Assembly: GCF_964275005.1 (NCBI RefSeq)
Contig: NW_027307673.1
Span: 1-64,000, forward strand
From: Diadema setosum
Lineage: Eukaryota > Echinodermata > Echinoidea > Diadematoida > Diadematidae
DNA length: 64,000 nt
Reading direction: 5' to 3'
Every line of letters begins with the position of its first letter. Within the stretch, counting starts at the first letter, position 1. A model generated the notes under the pieces. It worked only from the letters and a program-made list of their open reading frames with translations, was not told where the DNA came from and did no database searches. Made by a program: the position numbers and the translations under genes. Below are positions 61,585-64,000 of this stretch, one piece after another.

Positions 61585-61623
61585 GTGTCACTATGTTGTC
61601 CGCTGGAGTTGGTTCTGAAGAAT
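61585..61623 (-). CDS. Putative juxtamembrane exon of the receptor
   Basis: A 39-nt candidate exon between acceptor TCATGTTCTTCAG|ATTC and donor GACAC|GTGAGT. It is phase 1 at both ends, so it fits the phase-1 start of the transmembrane exon. It would encode (x)SSEPTPADNIVT, a short Ser/Pro/Thr linker typical of extracellular stalks. The evidence is only splice sites, phase and composition, so it may be false. Ectodomain exons farther upstream were not found before position 64000. Confidence 0.45.
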
Positions 61624-61699
61624 CTGAAGAACATGATTGCAGCATAATTGTTCCGAGGTAACGTTTTTAGTATTGTGCGCTCCGTACAGAGTTACACTA

Positions 61700-62254
61700 G
61701 AGGGCTTTTTACACTTGTAAATTTTTGCTTAGCACCGGACCAACGGTGGGGCTAAGGGGGGGGGGGGGGCCTTAGCCCCACCGTTGGTCCGGGACTATCC
61801 TTAGCCCACTTTCTGTTTACACTCGTTTTTGCCAAAGTGGGCTAGTCCCACCGATAGTACGGTACTATCTGGCCCTGCAAAATAGCAGGGGTTAGCACCG
61901 CAATTGCGGTGCCAAGCAAGTGAGTGTAAACAGAACGACAAAATAATCCTGGGCTAAGCGACGGAGACGAAGTCCGGCCCTCACTGACCAATCAGAAACG
62001 AGGTAATCAAGTGTTGCCGGTGCGTGCGTGTACGTGTACAGTACACAGCGTAATTATGAATATTCATGTGGTTTGGAAAGTCCGGGGCTAAGAAATACGA
62101 GTGTAAAAAGGTCAGTTTTCTCCTTAGCCCCGGACAAGAGATAGTGCGGGACTAATTGGCGAGTGTAAAAAGCTGAAAAAATTGGTACGGGACTAACGAA
62201 AGTCCTGGGTCAGAGAAAGTCCGGGGTTAAGAAACACAAGTGTAAAAAGCCCTC
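61700..62254. mobile_element. ~555-bp MITE with perfect 19-bp terminal inverted repeats
   Basis: GAGGGCTTTTTACACTTGT (61700-61718) and ACAAGTGTAAAAAGCCCTC (62236-62254). Internal copies of AGTGTAAA(A)AG and of CCGGGGCTAAG/CTTAGCCC recur in both orientations. No coding sequence and no clear target duplication. Confidence 0.85.
61735..61792. repeat. Perfect 23-bp hairpin with poly-G loop
   Basis: CCGGACCAACGGTGGGGCTAAGG (first 20 shown by CCGGACCAACGGTGGGGCTA at 61735) is exactly complemented at 61770-61792, around a 12-G loop. It lies inside the MITE at 61700-62254. Confidence 0.9.
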
Positions 62255-62443
62255 GTGCTCGGCACCAAAAATGAACGATGATGATATTGATGAAATATGA
62301 AAACAAAAACAAACAGTCTCGGGAAATTCAAATGCAGAAATATTTTCACATTTTTGAATTTATTTCAGTGTTGCATGCACACTGACATTGCTTTTCACAT
62401 TACAAGAAAAATCTCCTAACACCAGAAGAAATCATTTAGATTC

Positions 62444-62486
<43 letters not shown>

Positions 62487-62610
62487 ATACTGTTGATATT
62501 GTTGTCGGTTTTTTTTTTTGGGGGGGGGGAGTTTATAGCAGTGTATGGTTAGGAAAGATAGTTAGGTTATCTAGGGAGAATCGTTTGGGAATGAGTTTTG
62601 TGCTAGATAA

Positions 62611-62653
<43 letters not shown>

Positions 62654-63380
62654 ATATATATTGGTGCTTGTTTTTTTGTTTTTTTTTTGGGGGGGGGGGT
62701 AATCGCTGAACTATTGGTATTTGACGTGTTATATTGAAAAATGAAAAATATCATTTCAGTTCTCACCTCTATTAAATGAAATTGTCATGTTATGCTGTAC
62801 AGTAATACCAAAGTGAATTGATGTTCTGGTATTATCTGAATGGAAGTAAATGAATATTATTCGAAAAAAGGACGTTCTTCTCGAGTATCTCTCGAATCAT
62901 CCAATGCCGATAACGACATCATCACAACATCGCACAGGCACTGAGAAACTGAGAGAAACAACACAGCGGAGAAAAGAAATACCACAACCTGATGTAAAAC
63001 CTTACATTTAGATTAAAAACGAAACGAATAGAGCGATTATGAGTATTCATGATGTTCACTTGTAAAGTAGATATCTAAATTTGTTCCTCCTCTCGCAACC
63101 TCACATATCATTCCGCATCCATCACTTTATCACACACGCTTTACAAGACATTGCTCGTTTAAGCTGCATAACCTACTATGCCTACTGTAGGTTTTCCCCG
63201 CCGATTTCATAAAATCATCATCCATGTTTCGTTTCCATGTGCATTTAACTTCGTGTGTTTGAAGCGGTGTAATGACTTTGGTCAAAGGATGTCATGATGG
63301 AAATTCCTTTCCAAACACTGAAATGAGTGCTATCCATTGTTTCGGTACTACAAATGGATTTGAAATCACTAAACATAAAA
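62255..63380. other. Non-coding with microsatellites
   Basis: (GT)n at 62443-62484, (TA)n at 62613-62660, poly-T/poly-G runs at 62511-62529 and 62671-62699. No exon recognised. Confidence 0.6.
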
Positions 63381-63383
63381 TAG

Positions 63384-63615
63384 TTCACATCCGGGTCAGA
63401 ATTGACCCGAAACTGAGTCCGCTGGGGTCACACACCGTTCCGGGTCAGAAATGACAAGGAATGGGGTCAGATATGACCCCATCCAGAGTCATGAATTGGG
63501 TCAGGGTGACCGCACCATTCGGGGTCTTCATAACCAAATTCCAAGTCATTTTTAACCCAGAACGATGTGTGTCCCAACGGACCCAGTTCCCAGTTCGATT
63601 TTTTAGAGTGTTTGA
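63384..63615. repeat. Degenerate foldback repeat of GGGTCA/TGACCC type
   Basis: GGGTCAGAATTGACCC, GGGGTCAGATATGACCCC and mirrored ends (ACTGAGTCCGCTGGGGTCAC against GTGTCCCAACGGACCCAGTT) form a ~230-bp imperfect palindrome. It ends near TTTTTTAGAGTG. Non-coding. Confidence 0.65.
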
Positions 63616-64000
63616 CGAAAGTCACTCTATCGCTTGAAACACATGAAATTGGAAGCATTAAGAACACGAAAAATAGATGGTGGTTTTATGAAATCGGCCG
63701 GGAAAACCTACAATAACTTGATAGGTCCTATACCTTCCCCCCAAAAAAAATTGCAAATGCATACATCCTCAACAACCCCTCTTCTACACGCACACGCACA
63801 CACACACACCCAGACACACACGTACGCATGCATAGGCAAATGATGTGGTTTGGTTAGAACTGCAGTTAGCACAAGATGAAATATGAAATCAAAATAAGTG
63901 TTGTGCACCTTCAATCCAAATTACGTTGAAATACCGAACTTAAAAAAAAAAAAATATGTTGTTTCTTTGTGGCTATTCCATGAGGTACAATTTGCAGTTT
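63616..64000. other. Non-coding end of window
   Basis: A CA-rich patch at 63788-63823. Nothing else recognised. Confidence 0.5.

Noticed and set aside
1..64000. tRNA, rRNA and snRNA genes
   Set aside because: I scanned by eye for the tRNA B-box pattern (GGTTCGANNCC) and found no convincing case; rRNA-like blocks were not seen.

Overview
This window is eukaryotic, AT-rich and mostly non-coding. It is crowded with foldback elements, microsatellites and retrotransposons. The split genes with GT-AG introns, an intronic TTAGGG-type telomeric tract, TTAA-flanked palindromic MITEs, a DIRS1-like element, an R2/Hero-type LINE and a vertebrate-like front-end fatty-acid desaturase together suggest a marine deuterostome invertebrate, most likely an echinoderm such as a sea urchin. 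That assignment is an inference; no species marker is present.

Two host genes can be supported, both on the minus strand. The first is the 5' end of a cytochrome-b5-fused front-end desaturase (FADS2-like): exon 1 at 7177-7407 and exon 2 at 3035-3181. The histidine-box exons must lie left of position 1. Intron 1 holds a 3.1-kb palindromic element, which itself carries a nested repeat made of nuclear-receptor-type AGGTCA half-sites. The second is a single-pass receptor: a juxtamembrane exon (61585-61623), a transmembrane exon (58182-58299) and a terminal cytoplasmic-tail exon (29328-30558). Their splice phases match (1/1 and 2/2). The tail carries SH3-ligand, YxxL/V and NPxY motifs. The ectodomain exons should lie right of the window. 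The gene's 27.6-kb last intron houses most of the large mobile elements.

Layout. 1-8 kb: desaturase gene with foldback elements. 8-12.4 kb: sparse, small palindrome and short tandem repeats. 12.4-16.4 kb: one 4.0-kb hAT-like element with a perfect 8-bp target duplication and a ~275-bp tandem array. 16.8-22 kb: small hAT-like element, TTAA-flanked foldback MITEs, several perfect hairpins, a LINE tail. 24.2-26.8 kb: decayed APE-type LINE. 29.3-30.6 kb: receptor tail exon. 32-40 kb: MITEs and a foldback element with a telomere-repeat core. 41.3-50.0 kb: an 8.6-kb element with terminal and subterminal repeats, interrupted by a 5.5-kb DIRS1-like retroelement with textbook terminal and internal complementary regions. 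50.1-51.5 kb: repeat with internal duplications. 53.4-57.8 kb: an open 1097-codon R2/Hero-type retrotransposon joined head-to-tail to a truncated second copy. 58.2-64 kb: receptor exons plus MITEs.

No tRNA, rRNA, CRISPR array or bacterial-type gene was seen. The most interesting observations are the precise head-to-tail Hero/R2 junction (a likely template-jump product), the DIRS1 internal complementary region, the DR1-like AGGTCA array in the desaturase intron, the 8.6-kb unclassified transposon, and the multi-tyrosine receptor tail.
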